DNA from: Rhizobium etli CFN 42
GTDB taxonomy: Bacteria > Pseudomonadota > Alphaproteobacteria > Rhizobiales > Rhizobiaceae
DNA: 64,000 nucleotides
Direction: 5' to 3'
Assembly (NCBI RefSeq): GCF_000092045.1
Contig: NC_004041.2
Coordinates: 1-64,000 of the forward strand
Shown: in pieces, positions 46,251 through 59,505 of the stretch
Numbering within the stretch: the stretch's first letter is position 1
Layout: every line of letters starts with the position of its first letter
Position numbers and translations under genes: made by a program
The notes under the pieces: model-generated
Told to the model about the DNA's origin: nothing
What the model saw: only the letters and a program-made list of their open reading frames with translations
Databases searched by the model: none

Positions 46251-47293
46251 GGAATTTGAGTGCCGGCAGAAAGCGGTCGCTCGCAGCCAGAAAAATAATT
46301 GGCAGCAAGATCGCCTGGCATCCTTTAACATGCCGAAAGCGGAAAAAAATACGTGACAGCCTCCGATCCCTCTCTGAGCCGAGGCCATCCATGATGGTAG
46401 AGAATCCGCAAGTCTTCGGCTGTCTGACACGACCAGCCGGTACGAATGCGGTACTGCCACGGCTCTCCTCCAGGCGCCCGTTTTTGATCTCTCGATATCT
46501 AAATTTGTGCAGACGAGCAGGCAAAGCTATAACGGCAGGATCAACGAATACTGGTAGCTCTCAGACAATCTGGATCGATATCAACCGGGAATGCCTGCAT
46601 ATGTAGGGAGGATTCAAGCACGGCGTGAGGGCGATGCAGACGGACGAGGCGGAGACGTCACGGAAACCCGAGAGCACCTGCATCACCTCGCTCGAGGTTT
46701 CCAGGCGGCCTTGTAGGAGACCCGCGGCGTAGTGCCCCGAAAACCCCACCGCGCAAATGCTGATTATGAAAGACAGTACGAAAATGATTACTCTGTAGCC
46801 GGAAACGGGACAACAGCCTGTCCATTGTGGTCGATCCTTGTCCATAGGCGGTGAAGAAACTTCATCAATCGGGATCCGCCTCCGAGGGAAGCATCGAATC
46901 ATCAATGACGACACGAAAGCTGCGCGACCGAGGTTGTCTGTCAACAGATTGTCTGATAAAACTTGCTAAGGTTCGAACTGTCTCACAAACTTGCGGAGGA
47001 ATAACTCCGTAACAGAACCGGCGCTGCCGCAGCCGGCACAACTTTCACTGCTGAAATCGATTGCCGCGATGTTCCTTGTTTTCAATGGAAAGCGGTGACC
47101 GCATCTCGGCTATGTGAAGGCTTCGAACATGTCGTCGTCCTCGCGACGGCGGGACGCGACGCCTTGATGAACAAACGGGCGTCCTTTTTATGGATGGACG
47201 GCTCCATGGCGCCGAGATCACCAGCTTCCCCGATATGCATCTTGAGATGTTGATCTGGGACAGGTAAGTATTGAGATTCAAGAAGCAGAGAAG
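46251..47293. other. About 1 kb with one possible gene remnant
   Basis: Apart from the possible membrane-protein remnant at 46561-46845, I see no supportable gene or clear operator. It separates the ISAs1 element from the beta-glucosidase gene. Confidence 0.4.
46561..46845 (-). pseudogene. Possible N-terminal remnant of a membrane receptor
   Basis: From the ATG at 46845 the frame gives one clear membrane helix (VIIFVLSFIISICAVGFSGH) and then YAAGLLQGRLETSSEVMQVL with SGFRDVSAS. A short cytoplasmic start, one helix and a coiled periplasmic segment is what chemotaxis receptors look like at their N terminus. The following residues lose this character. The assignment is tentative. Confidence 0.3.
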
Positions 47294-49738
47294 ATGATTG
47301 ATAAGAAAGCATTGCTCGATAATATGACCTTGGCGGAGCAGGTCTCGCTACTTTCCGGCGATACGTTCTGGTCTTTACCGCCCATCGACCGCCTAGGGAT
47401 AGGGAGATTGCGCTTGACCGACGGCCCCAACGGCGCCCGCGGGGCGGGGTCTTTTGTCGGAGGTGTGACTGCAGCGGCTTTCCCGGTGGGCATCGCCATC
47501 GGAGCGAGTTGGAACCCGGATCTAGCCAAGGAAATCGGCAGTGCCCTAGGTGACGAGGTTCTTTCAAAAGGTGCCCACGTCTCGTTAGCCCCCACCGTTA
47601 ACATCCAGCGTAGCGTCACAAACGGCCGCAACTTTGAGTGCTTCTCTGAGGATCCGATCCTGACGGCGGAACTTGCAGTCGGCTATATCGAAGGTCTGCA
47701 GTCCACGAAAGTCGGTGCCACGATAAAACATTTCGTCGGCAACGAGTCCGAGATTGAACGTACAACCATCTCTTCAGATATCGATGAACGCACGCTGCGC
47801 GAAGTCTACCTGATACCCTTTGAGACGGCGGTGAAGCGGGCAAAGGTCTGGGCCGTGATGTCTTCGTATAACAAGCTAAACGGTACTTACACGGCGGAAA
47901 GCCATTGGCTGTTGAACGAGGTTCTGCGCGGTGACTGGGGTTTTAACGGCGTGGTGATGTCGGACTGGTTCGGCTCGCGTTCGACCGCACCCACCGTGAA
48001 TGCCGGGCTGGATCTGGAGATGCCGGGCCCGACTCGCGATCGCGGCTCCAAGCTACTGGCTGCGGTCGAAGGCGGCGAGGTTAGTGTCGAGACGATCCGC
48101 GCCTGTGTGCGCAATATCCTGACTTTGATGGAACGCACCGGCGCTATCAACGATCATCGCGAGTTTAAGGAGTACGCCATTGATCAACCGAAACATAGGG
48201 CATTGATCAGGCGCGCGGGAGCGGAAAGCGCAGTTCTGCTACAGAATGACGGGATCCTGCCATTGGCTCAGCAAGGTATGGTCGCCATCATTGGACCCAA
48301 TGCCAAGGTCGCGCAGGTGATGGGAGGCGGCTCGGCGCAGTTGAACCCTCACTATGTCATCAGTCCGTGGCAGGGGCTGGTGGACGCGCTGGGTGAGGAG
48401 AATCTGTGCTACGCTCAGGGCTGCAACAATTATCGGTTTCAGCCGCTAATCGAAAACCCCACAACCTTCGAGTTTTTCCAAGGAAGGGAGCTAGCTGGCG
48501 AACCGGTGAAGGTCGTCGAGGAACCGTCGAGCCTTGGTGTATGGTTGCCCCCCGTGGCCGAGGGCTTTGTCGATCCCCTTCGCTTTTCGGCTAGAATGCG
48601 CACCATCTTCACAGCCTCGGAAGCCGGCGTCTATCGCGTCGGACTAACCTCGGCCGGGCTTGGCCGGGTCTATGTGGACGGCAGACTTGTGGTGGACGCT
48701 TGGGCTTCCTGGATACGTGGTACCACATTCTTTGAAGAAGGCTGCGAAGAGGTCGTGGGTGAAATCACGCTCGAAGCCGGCCGTACATACGAGGTCGTCG
48801 CCGAGTACGCCCGGCACGACCACGTCAACCTCTATATCGCCGCAATTCGGGTAGGAATAGGCAGATTTTCGGCCGAAGCGGAGATTGCCGAGGCAGCAGC
48901 CGTCGCGGCAAAGGCTGATCATGCGGTAGTCTTCGTGGGCAGAACGGGCGACTGGGATACCGAGGGCTCCGATCTTCGCGGTATTGCACTTCCCGGTCTG
49001 CAGAACCAGCTTGTTGAGGCGGTAATTGCGGCCAATCCGAACACGATCGTCGTACTACAAACCGGTGGACCGGTGGAAATGCCCTGGCTTTCCGGTGCTC
49101 GTGCAGTACTGCAATGCTGGTATCCCGGACAGGAGGCTGGCAACGCGATCGCCGATGTGCTCCTCGGCAAGGCCGAGCCCTCGGGCCGACTGGCACAGAC
49201 CTTCCCCGTGCGCTGGGCTGACAACCCCACACATACTGAGGATGACGCCGTCTATCCAGGTAAGGACGGCCATGTGCGATATGACGAAGGTGTGTTCGTC
49301 GGTTATCGGCACTACGACCGCCACGGCATTAAGCCGCTGTTCCCGTTCGGTCATGGTCTCGGTTATTCAAGCTTTGCGATGTCGGACCTGACGGTAGGGC
49401 TACCAGACGCTGCCGGCGCGGTGACAGTGACACTGGAATTGACCAACATCAGCGAGCGGCCAGGTTCGGCAGTGGTGCAAATCTATGTCGGCGATGTTGA
49501 AGCATCTATACCCAGACCGGTTAAAGAGCTGAAAGCCTTCTCGAAAATTGCCCTGGAACCCGGTGAGAAACGAAGGTTGCGTTTCATACTTGACGCCCGA
49601 ACATTTGCCTTCTTCGACACGACCGAGCGGCGTTGGCGGATAGAGGCGGGGGAATTTGCAGTGATGGCTGGGTTCTCGGCCACCGACATCCGTTTGAGTT
49701 TAACTGTCACGCAAAAGGGCGCTGTCTTGGCGCTCTGA
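47294..49738 (+). CDS. Glycoside hydrolase family 3 beta-glucosidase with PA14 domain
   Basis: An intact 814-residue enzyme. The N-terminal GH3 barrel has LTDGPNGARG, KHFVGNESE and the catalytic nucleophile Asp224 in GVVMSDWFGSRS. A PA14 insert (about residues 390-535, with GVYRVGLTSAGLGRVYVDGR) lies in the second domain, and a fibronectin-III-like domain closes the protein (TLELTNISERPGSAVVQIYV). No signal peptide is present, so it is cytoplasmic. Such enzymes release glucose or other sugars from beta-linked glycosides, possibly plant-derived. It stands alone, with no transporter or regulator next to it. Confidence 0.9.
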   Translation: MIDKKALLDNMTLAEQVSLLSGDTFWSLPPIDRLGIGRLRLTDGPNGARGAGSFVGGVTAAAFPVGIAIGASWNPDLAKEIGSALGDEVLSKGAHVSLAPTVNIQRSVTNGRNFECFSEDPILTAELAVGYIEGLQSTKVGATIKHFVGNESEIERTTISSDIDERTLREVYLIPFETAVKRAKVWAVMSSYNKLNGTYTAESHWLLNEVLRGDWGFNGVVMSDWFGSRSTAPTVNAGLDLEMPGPTRDRGSKLLAAVEGGEVSVETIRACVRNILTLMERTGAINDHREFKEYAIDQPKHRALIRRAGAESAVLLQNDGILPLAQQGMVAIIGPNAKVAQVMGGGSAQLNPHYVISPWQGLVDALGEENLCYAQGCNNYRFQPLIENPTTFEFFQGRELAGEPVKVVEEPSSLGVWLPPVAEGFVDPLRFSARMRTIFTASEAGVYRVGLTSAGLGRVYVDGRLVVDAWASWIRGTTFFEEGCEEVVGEITLEAGRTYEVVAEYARHDHVNLYIAAIRVGIGRFSAEAEIAEAAAVAAKADHAVVFVGRTGDWDTEGSDLRGIALPGLQNQLVEAVIAANPNTIVVLQTGGPVEMPWLSGARAVLQCWYPGQEAGNAIADVLLGKAEPSGRLAQTFPVRWADNPTHTEDDAVYPGKDGHVRYDEGVFVGYRHYDRHGIKPLFPFGHGLGYSSFAMSDLTVGLPDAAGAVTVTLELTNISERPGSAVVQIYVGDVEASIPRPVKELKAFSKIALEPGEKRRLRFILDARTFAFFDTTERRWRIEAGEFAVMAGFSATDIRLSLTVTQKGAVLAL

Positions 49739-49962
49739 ATGGGCCGCAAATCAATGACCACATTGGGCAGTGGTCGAGTTCCAACGTATGCAGTTTTGGC
49801 GGTGAAGCTGGGTGAGTTGAGTGAGAGAATGCCTCAAAACCGGTACTTGGTTAATGGCATGGCGAAACACCGCCTGCGCCTCCAAAAACAGGCAATGTTT
49901 TCTGAACGATCGTAAGCGCGATTTTCCCCGCACCTTCTGCAATTGAGTGAGCTTTGGCATGA

Positions 49963-49988
49963 GGTGTCCACCAAAATAGGTGGACACC
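49963..49988. repeat. Inverted repeat with 10-bp arms
   Basis: GGTGTCCACC and GGTGGACACC pair around AAAATA. It lies 35 bp beyond the end of the IS3-type OrfB fragment on the minus strand, where a terminal repeat of that element would be expected. Two facing ends at such a short distance resemble an IS-circle junction. Confidence 0.45.
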
Positions 49989-50022
49989 AAGGGATGGAAG
50001 AAGTGACCTGCCACTGAATTTT

Positions 50023-50115
50023 CATCCGGCGGCGATTAGATGTAGAGCCTCGGCCGGGGTCTGGTATCCGAGCGATGAGTGCGGCCGGAAATGGTTGTAC
50101 AACACGACGACAGAA
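50023..50115 (-). pseudogene. IS3-family OrfB C-terminal fragment
   Basis: The minus strand reads VLYNHFRPHSSLGYQTPAEA and LHLIAAG then a stop: the standard end of IS3-type OrfB. Nothing of the catalytic core remains. Confidence 0.55.
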
Positions 50116-50550
50116 CACCCACGGGACCGAGGTTCGCGAGCTTTTGTATCCGTGGCATCCCTGGTCCGGGCAACCCGTTCACGTGCATGAGGCGGTGTCC
50201 AAAGGGAAGCATATTTCCGCTGCAGCCTTTCTGGTTCTTCTTCTGGTCGACTTCTTGAGGTCCCATCGTGGATGTTCGACCGATCAATGAGTGGTTGTTG
50301 GCGCAGCCTGGCGGTTCCGCACGTCGATCTCGCAAGCCTGCATTCTTTGGCAAGATTGCTGAAGGACGCTGATGCCTCATCGCAATCTTCGGTAATGGGC
50401 GCAGCACTTTGGTCGACTCAGCCTATTCAACGCCATGGTGAGGCAGCTAAATGCTGACTTCCAAGAGAACCTTGAGCCTGCCCATCGATGCAAAATAGCT
50501 AATAGCGCGGCAATCAGGATGAGACGCTTGCGACAATCTGGATGAGATTC

Positions 50551-53054
<2,504 letters not shown>

Positions 53055-53099
53055 TCACTCCGTCACACCCCGGCGCGAGTCTCATCCTGATTGACGCTG

Positions 53100-54640
53100 A
53101 ATCTCATCGAGATCGCCGCTACGCATAAAAGAGCCAGCCTGCCCGTCTAACCAATGCGAGCAGAACTCTCGGGACATTGTCACCCAACTTGTAGAGGGCC
53201 ATCTTCGGCGTCAAGGCGCAGACCTCAACCGCTTCCGAGCAGAGAACTACGTCGGGTGCTGGACATATTTGTGAAGAACCCAACACGGCACAATACTTTT
53301 ATCATCACGGAATGGGCGCGGCAGTCGGCCAGCAGCCAGGCGCCTGTAAAATCCAAGTGTCGAGCCGACAGGGCCTTGAAGGCATGCCTGAAACCAGGAT
53401 GAGGGAACATATCGCCGGATTGGGCCGAGTTGAAGAACGTTGTGGGCAAGAATCTGTGCCCTCACCTCATCAGTCCAATTCCGCCGCCGCCGCCGACAGG
53501 TGATCTTTGAGCTCATTTGGGGATCGTTAGCGTTCAGCTTCGGTAGGCGGACGTGCATTTTTGCGATGGTGGAAGTTGTCGGCAGGTGGGCAACACGTGA
53601 AATATGGTTCTTCACTGAAATCGAGGGCATCAGACACGTCCCGCGCTCGCCGCGACAGAGCGTCCGACGAGACCTCGAACCATCTTCCGCGAACACTTCA
53701 TAGCACTGCCTGCAACGTGCTTCGTGTAGACTGCAATCTTCAGTACATCGTTAAGCGAGGTCGTGTCTGAACAACACCGTAGGCATGCCGGATCCTCCGT
53801 ATTCGAGATGGAATAGAGCGCCTCAGGAATGGTCCCATTTCATCCCGAGGAGGAGAAGTGAAATTGCCATAGTGGCGTGGCGGCGTTTGTTCGCGAGGCT
53901 CATGCTACGTGAGTGTCGAGAAGATTGCGACGGATTTAAGTTTCGATCGCCGTGGTTTACCGGAATGCACCTTCCGCTATTTCGCCGCCGAGACGTTGGT
54001 CGAGTTCCTCGTGCTGGCCGTTGCGGCAACTTGGCGATTCACGCCGCCACCGCGCGCCTATCGCTGCGGCAGCACAGCCGGCTTCGACGCATCTTCATTC
54101 AGACAAGGCGATGGCAAAAATCATCGTCACGCCCGCGCGCGCTGGCCCTGTCGAGATTGCGGCCTTCCTGATGAAAGGCGACGTCGATCCGCTGGACGCC
54201 AAGAAGTGACCTTCGTCTTGTCGACCCCCCCTGCGGGAATAGAGCCAATCAAGCGTGCGGCGCGCCAGTGGGAGGACGGCACTTGGCGCGAGAACGTGCC
54301 GTTGCGGCAAGTGGAACATCCGTGTCGATTCTCGCGTCAGCGATTTTGAGCTTGCTCGGGCTTCCGGCGAGATTGAAATTGGGAATTTGAATGCCTTCAC
54401 TGCAAACACACCGGATCTTCATTTTACGTGGCGCAACTTTCCTCAAACGAACCCGCACCCGTGCGGTATTTGGCCACATCCTCGCCGAGGCCGGAGCCGG
54501 AATAACCGGGTCCGAGCTTCACTCTCATCACATCAAGGGTGCCTGCCACGAGCAAACGCCTTATAATTGGCGCGAAGCCAAACCGCGTCGGTGACAGGGC
54601 ACTCACAGTAATGGGCAGGGTGCGGCTGTGGGCCGGCAAT
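53100..54640. other. 1.5 kb without a supportable gene
   Basis: Many short frames overlap on both strands; none shows a domain or good start. One minus-strand frame near 53470 has RRRNWTDEVRAQILA, faintly like an IS66 TnpA start, which is too weak to call. Confidence 0.4.
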
Positions 54641-54643
54641 TGC

Positions 54644-55636
54644 TTATTTTGACGCGTCGCTTTTGTTGGCATGCGCCTGAATTTGCGTGCATCGCTCGAT
54701 CAGGTGCTCGAACGGCTCGGAATCGCCGAGCAGCAGGCCGTCGTCGACCATGCGCGCGTAATCCTCGCCGAGCGCACGCAGACCTTCTCCGGATGGCGTC
54801 AGAACCAGATTGCCGTTGACGGCTGCGGCGTAGTCGATGGGCGAGCGGTCGGCCGCCTTTTCCGCAAAAAACATGGATTTGTGTTTCGCCACGGCATTGG
54901 CGAGTTGCCGATCCGCGGATGCTTTGTCGGCGAAACCAGCATCGTCCAGCCGGACGACATCATGCCAGTGGCGGGCAAAACGATCGCCGCGAAGGCGCTC
55001 CTGCAGGCAGAAGACATGGATGGCGGTCGCTTTCTCCCACAACGTCCGCTCCGCGTGCATGACGCGGGGACTCGCTTTCGGAAATTCGACACCATCAACC
55101 TGGCCCGACGCGTCACAGTCGACGGATACTGGCCGGCTCGCCGGTCGACCGCGCTCCGAATTCGAGCATGACGCTCGGGGCGACATAGCCGGATCCGCTG
55201 CTCACCGCTTCATAGTCGAGGTAGAGCGTATCGTCCTCGAGGCGGATTGCCGCCGGAAGAGATTGAACGCGCAACGCGCCATAACCGGCTCCACCGAGCC
55301 CGCCACCCAGACCGGAAGCCGCTTTCGCACCTCGCTGGTCCAGTGTTTCTCCTCGCTGCGGGTTTTCGGCAGTGCTTCGTCATTGTCGCCAACCAAGTCC
55401 GGCGCCAGGGCGCGGATATCGTAGGTCAGGTCGACATCCTCGGAGAACCTTTTGATGACACCGTAGGCTTTCGAAAGCGAGGTGCCGCCCTTGAAGACGA
55501 GATGCTCACCGAGCTTGGACGAAAAGAGCGTCTGCAGCGTCCAGACGACCCAGACATCCTTTTCGAGGAGATGAATGGGCCGTCCGGTGCGGTCGGCCGC
55601 CACCGCCAAGGCTTCGCGTCGGTTATCCTTTGACAA
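54644..55636 (-). pseudogene. AbiEii-type toxin (nucleotidyltransferase), frameshifted
   Basis: The first part (TTG start at 55636) reads IHLLEKDVWVVWTLQTLFSS, the nucleotidyltransferase motif HLVFKGGTSLSKAYGVIKRF and SEDVDLTYD with its metal-binding aspartates. A second frame carries the C-terminal half: RVMHAERTLWEKATAIHVFC, FARHWHDVVRLDDAGFADKA. Two shifts, near 55250 and 55130, split them. AbiEii toxins modify tRNA ends with nucleotides and are held in check by the AbiEi protein; here the toxin should be dead. Confidence 0.7.
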
Positions 55637-55649
55637 GGTCAGAAACAGA

Positions 55650-56217
55650 TCAGCGATGCGCAGCCTTTCCTACGCTTCTTGCAAGCCAGGTCGGAAACTG
55701 CGGAGCCGCCGCCACCAGCTCGCCGAACGCGTTTGGCGGCAGCTTTCGCTTGATCCGCGACAGTGCTTCATCGGCCCTTTCCGGCCCAAGCCATGCAAGT
55801 GCGCGGACCGCCACGCCAGCAGGTCGATCGGCCAAGGCCAATTGCCAGCGCGGCACGTGCTTGAGCTCGACCGTCTGCTGTCCAAGGGTCATCGTCCGGC
55901 TACGGCCGGATGTCAGGTAGACGGAGCGGACCGGGACCTGGGAGGTCAGGCCCAGGGCATTTGCCGCGGCGGCGCCATCGAGACGATGACCTCACCGCGC
56001 TGCTGCGCCACCGCCTCTACGGCCTGTTCGACCGTCGGCGGCCGACTGCCAAAGCGACTTTTGACGGGCCGCATATAGATACCACGGCCCGCCCGGACGA
56101 GCTCGCCACGCTCGGCCAGGCGCGACAGAGCCTGATCCAGGGCGGCTCGATTTCCGAGATGCAAAAAACTCTTTGCCGAAAGCGCGGTCCTTCCGGCAGT
56201 CGTTCAGCATGTCCCAT
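55650..56217 (-). pseudogene. AbiEi-type antitoxin, frameshifted
   Basis: Three frames together give a typical AbiEi-like antitoxin: an N-terminal winged helix (LGNRAALDQALSRLAERGEL with VRAGRGIYMRPVKSRFG), then PTVEQAVEAVAQQRGEVIVS, and a C-terminal part (VELKHVPRWQLALADRPAGV, ALSRIKRKLPPNAFGELVAA). It ends 13 bp before the toxin start, the usual operon order. Both partners have lost their frames, so the locus is a relic. Confidence 0.65.
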
Positions 56218-56386
56218 GATTTGCTATGTCAGCTTTTGCATGGCATTTCTCTTGTCAGAATTATATGCAAGTTTCTGACAGTTTGCAATGAGAGGGGAAG
56301 ACGGCGAGCCCGGACGGTGCTGACCAATTTTTATCGGTCAGTGACCCGCTGTCTCTTCACAATCACGATTCATCTATCAGGCCGTA

Positions 56387-56572
56387 TCACACTTCTACCA
56401 TCGCATCGCTGATGGCCTTGCCTAGCGCGGCTGCAGCGTTTGCAAGCGCCTCGTCGTCCATATCGCGAGCGGCCATCGCAAAAGCAGTTCCCTCGGACGT
56501 TACGATTTCCCGCGCCCGCTCAATTGCCCAAAGGCCGAAGTCGCTGCGGCTGCTGATTTCCACGGTTTCCAT
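56387..56572 (-). CDS. Small helical protein of unknown function
   Basis: A 61-residue frame, ATG at 56572, with AGGGGA five to ten bases upstream. The sequence is acidic and helical (SDFGLWAIERAREIVTSEGT, DMDDEALANAAAALGKAISD). No family is recognised. It lies alone between the AbiE relic and the T3SS cluster on the opposite strand from the latter. Ribosome site and composition support a real gene; nothing more can be said. Confidence 0.45.
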   Translation of the reverse strand: METVEISSRSDFGLWAIERAREIVTSEGTAFAMAARDMDDEALANAAAALGKAISDAMVEV

Positions 56573-56895
56573 GTTGTCCCCTGATTTGTTCGAGAGGACG
56601 GCTTATACCGATTTGCCGGACAATGCAGTCTGAAAACCGAGCCCGAGGACCGACTTTGATCTGTCTCGTGAGCGCATTCCCTACGGTAGCGTGCTCTATT
56701 GCGCCGCACCTTGGCGACTGCGGTGTCACCAGCATTTGTACTGCGGTATAATTTGGAAGCGCTATGTGGGGGTCAATGGTTCAATTTTGCCGCTCCGATA
56801 GCACCCATTTGTCATATCACTGAAAAACTTCTGACCTAACGAGGCTTTCCGGGCCTCCGTTCAGGGTGCGGCCGTCGATCAGGAGTGACGAAATC

Positions 56896-59505
56896 ATGTT
56901 GGAACGTGTTGGCAGCGGATCGAAAGAGGTCGAAACCCTGGTCGTGGACCTCGACCAGAAAGACGTGACTGGCCGTTCTGCATCGACAAAAACCATCGAC
57001 GCCGGCGAAATACGCAAGATCGCGCCGAGCGGCAACGGGCAGGCACTCGACATCTCCGCTGCGCGGGGCTTCGTCGGGTTTACCCAGAGCAAAAGCGGCG
57101 CCACCGCGATCCTGGTCGATGCAAAGGTGAGCACGCCCGAAACCGACCCGGGCAACGATCTCAAGATCGACCTGGACGGTTTGAAAAAGGTTGCCGCTTC
57201 CGAATTCGGCAGCACCGTTCCCAACAACATCACCCACCTGTTCAACCCGACCATCCAGGCGATGGCCAAGCAGTTTTACGGGGGAGACAGCCCCGCGGTG
57301 CGCGATCAGTTCAAGGCCGACGTCAAGGCGCTTCTCGGTCCGCTGCTCGACAAGGTAGGCGCCGGAGAGGTCAGTCAGGCTGATCTTGGCGGCCTTCTGG
57401 AGCGCCTGACCTCGCGTCTGAGCGCTCCCGGCGGCAAGGAAGTCTGGGGTTACCGCCACGCGGTACAGACCGCGCTCGAAGGGCTCGTCATGGGCGCCAG
57501 CCTGGTCTCGAAGCTCCCGGCCAATGCCGAGTGGGACAAGAGCGTCTCGCCGCTACCCTCCAGCAATCTCGCCAGCTATTCGTTCAACGACGTCATGGCG
57601 GCAATCATGATCGGCACCGGGCTGGCCGGCAAGGGCATTGCGGCCAACGGCTCAGATCGCGGGCGCTTCTTCGCCGGCAGCGGCGGTGACGCCTGGATCG
57701 CCGAGCGTATGTTCGCCACCACGGACAATGGCTGGAGCAAGACCGTCCAAAATCTCGATCTGCCCTATATCGACAGCGACTATCTGACATCGAGCCTCAA
57801 GAAGATGGACCTTGTCATGTCGGGCTCGGATGCCATCGAGCCGGTCGTGGAGCGCCCGATCGACGAGAACGACATCCTGGAAAGCAAGGTGCTGCGCGGC
57901 TACGCTCCGTCGACCGCCTATGAGCCGACGCTGAAGAAGCTCGACGAACTCAAATACGGCATTCTCGGCGACGCCGTGAAGGACGTGAACCGGAATTTCG
58001 TCGCGCCCGACAACATGGACCACCTCGACCAGCTGACGCCGGAACAGAAGGCGACGGTGCTCTACGATCTCATCGAGATCAAACAGCAGTTCAATGGCTA
58101 TATGAACCAGTATGGCGACAGCGTGCCCGATGGCGAGCGCGTCGGCAAGGACCTCGATGCGCGGATCGAAAAGCTGACGGCCGATCCGGCGACGCAGCAG
58201 CATCTCTCGGATATCTTCGCGAGCGGCATGAAGGAATATCTGCAAAGCCCGGAGAATTCCGATCTGCTCACCAACATCGAAGACGCCTATCTGATCGATA
58301 TCGGCGGCGGCAAGGCGATCGACCGGGCGCTGAGCGCCGGCAAGAGCTTCGAAGATGCCCTGAAGGATTATTATTCCGAACTCAACACGCTCGTCGATCT
58401 CCTGCCCCAGGATTATATCGACGCGCATCTCGACGCCGCGAACGTCACCTTCTCGAACATCGTCAAGGAACATTATATCGGCGACGGCCAGGGTGTCGAT
58501 CTCGAGCCGCTGCTGTCGGGTCCGGATGACACATTTGTGCCCGGCGCAACGAATGACGCCATCAGCCAGTTGGCAAACACCTTCGCCGAGGATTTCATCA
58601 GCAAAAACGGCCCGGCAGATGGCGGCGAGACGCTGAAGCAGAACCTGGCGCAGGATATAGCGCGCGACGTCGACGGCGTTCTGCGCATGGTGCGCGGCGG
58701 TATGAAGCTCGACGACGCGCTTGCCTCCTTCAAGGATTCGCTCGACCTGCCGCGCCAGACCCGTACACCTGCCGGCATCGATGCCGAAGTGTACAAGGCC
58801 GGTCTGATGCACGCCGTGCAGATGCTGACGATGTCGAGCGTGCTGGTGGCGCACGGCCTCGGTGTCGGCGGCAAGTGGACGCCGGCCGATATCGCCGCTG
58901 CGGTCGGCTCGGCGACACAGATCGTCGGCATGACGATGGAGGGGCTCGGCAAGAACCTCGACGTTGCCGGCAAACCGTTCAGCGCCTTCGGCAATCAGCC
59001 TGGCAGCTGGGGCAAGGGGATCTCGATGAACTTCTCGCCGAAGACGATGGAAGCGGCAGGCAAGATCCTCGGCGCGGCCGGCGGCCTCGCCATGGCCGGC
59101 CTCGGCTTCTATTCGGCGTCGCGGTCGATGAAGGCCGGCGACCGCGCCAAGGGCGCGCTCGAAATAATCGGCGGCATTGCCGGTACCGGCAACGCGCTGA
59201 TCGGTTTCTCCGAGGCGATGCTTTATCTGACCAATGCCATGTCCCGTGCCTTTTCCGGACTCGGAACGGTGGCGCCGGAAGTCGTGACCATCTTCAGCAG
59301 CGCCGCCAAAACCGGCCTTGCCGCGGCCGGACTGGTCACCGGCCTCGTTGCCTCGGCCGTCGGGCTGGCGCTTGGTCTGTGGGATATGGCCAATGGCGTG
59401 AAGAAGCTCGACAAAATGGAAAAGCAGCTGAACGAGAAGCTTGAACGCTACACCGGCGAGTCCGTGCATCTCGAATTTGGGCCAGACCCGTCATTCATCT
59501 GGTAG
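56896..59505 (+). CDS. HrpK/HrpF/NolX-like putative T3SS translocator, paralogue 1
   Basis: An 869-residue protein from the ATG at 56896 (AGGAG ten bases upstream; a GTG at 56866 is less likely). The first 50 residues are polar and unstructured, as expected of a type III export signal. Residues about 90-302 form the block shared with the next gene (DLKIDLDGLKKVAASEFGST onward). The C-terminal region has two hydrophobic stretches, about 721-735 (AAGGLAMAGLGF) and 802-828 (GLAAAGLVTGLVASAVGLAL), then an amphipathic helix. This layout fits the HrpF/NolX/HrpK translocators, which insert into the plant membrane. The family match is inferred from layout and position at the edge of a T3SS cluster. 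Confidence 0.62.
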   Translation: MLERVGSGSKEVETLVVDLDQKDVTGRSASTKTIDAGEIRKIAPSGNGQALDISAARGFVGFTQSKSGATAILVDAKVSTPETDPGNDLKIDLDGLKKVAASEFGSTVPNNITHLFNPTIQAMAKQFYGGDSPAVRDQFKADVKALLGPLLDKVGAGEVSQADLGGLLERLTSRLSAPGGKEVWGYRHAVQTALEGLVMGASLVSKLPANAEWDKSVSPLPSSNLASYSFNDVMAAIMIGTGLAGKGIAANGSDRGRFFAGSGGDAWIAERMFATTDNGWSKTVQNLDLPYIDSDYLTSSLKKMDLVMSGSDAIEPVVERPIDENDILESKVLRGYAPSTAYEPTLKKLDELKYGILGDAVKDVNRNFVAPDNMDHLDQLTPEQKATVLYDLIEIKQQFNGYMNQYGDSVPDGERVGKDLDARIEKLTADPATQQHLSDIFASGMKEYLQSPENSDLLTNIEDAYLIDIGGGKAIDRALSAGKSFEDALKDYYSELNTLVDLLPQDYIDAHLDAANVTFSNIVKEHYIGDGQGVDLEPLLSGPDDTFVPGATNDAISQLANTFAEDFISKNGPADGGETLKQNLAQDIARDVDGVLRMVRGGMKLDDALASFKDSLDLPRQTRTPAGIDAEVYKAGLMHAVQMLTMSSVLVAHGLGVGGKWTPADIAAAVGSATQIVGMTMEGLGKNLDVAGKPFSAFGNQPGSWGKGISMNFSPKTMEAAGKILGAAGGLAMAGLGFYSASRSMKAGDRAKGALEIIGGIAGTGNALIGFSEAMLYLTNAMSRAFSGLGTVAPEVVTIFSSAAKTGLAAAGLVTGLVASAVGLALGLWDMANGVKKLDKMEKQLNEKLERYTGESVHLEFGPDPSFIW
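57163..57800 (+). repeat. About 640-bp block shared with the second translocator gene, copy 1
   Basis: This block is nearly identical, base for base, to 60801-61441, whereas the flanking parts of the two genes differ strongly. Differences are mostly single bases, with one short divergent patch (GEVSQADLGGLLE against GEIGIGDLAGNLE). It encodes residues about 90-302 of the first protein. Confidence 0.8.

Larger units (their letters stand above)
49739..50510. other. Stretch of IS debris without an intact gene
   Basis: Holds a short IS3-type fragment (about 50023-50115) and a 26-bp inverted repeat at 49963-49988, otherwise nothing supportable. Confidence 0.4.

Noticed and set aside
53247..53696. 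149-residue minus-strand frame with RRRNWTDEVRAQ
   Set aside because: Only a few residues resemble an IS66 TnpA start; the rest has no similarity I can see, so calling it would be guesswork.
56600..56895. Possible tts box or -35/-10 promoter before the first translocator gene
   Set aside because: A TATAAT at 56747-56752 is present, but there is no proper -35 element and no tts-box match, so I did not annotate a promoter.
57652..59469. 605-residue minus-strand open frame opposite the first translocator gene
   Set aside because: Highly His/Arg/Glu-rich composition typical of an antisense shadow; the plus-strand gene has the ribosome site, paralogue and operon context.
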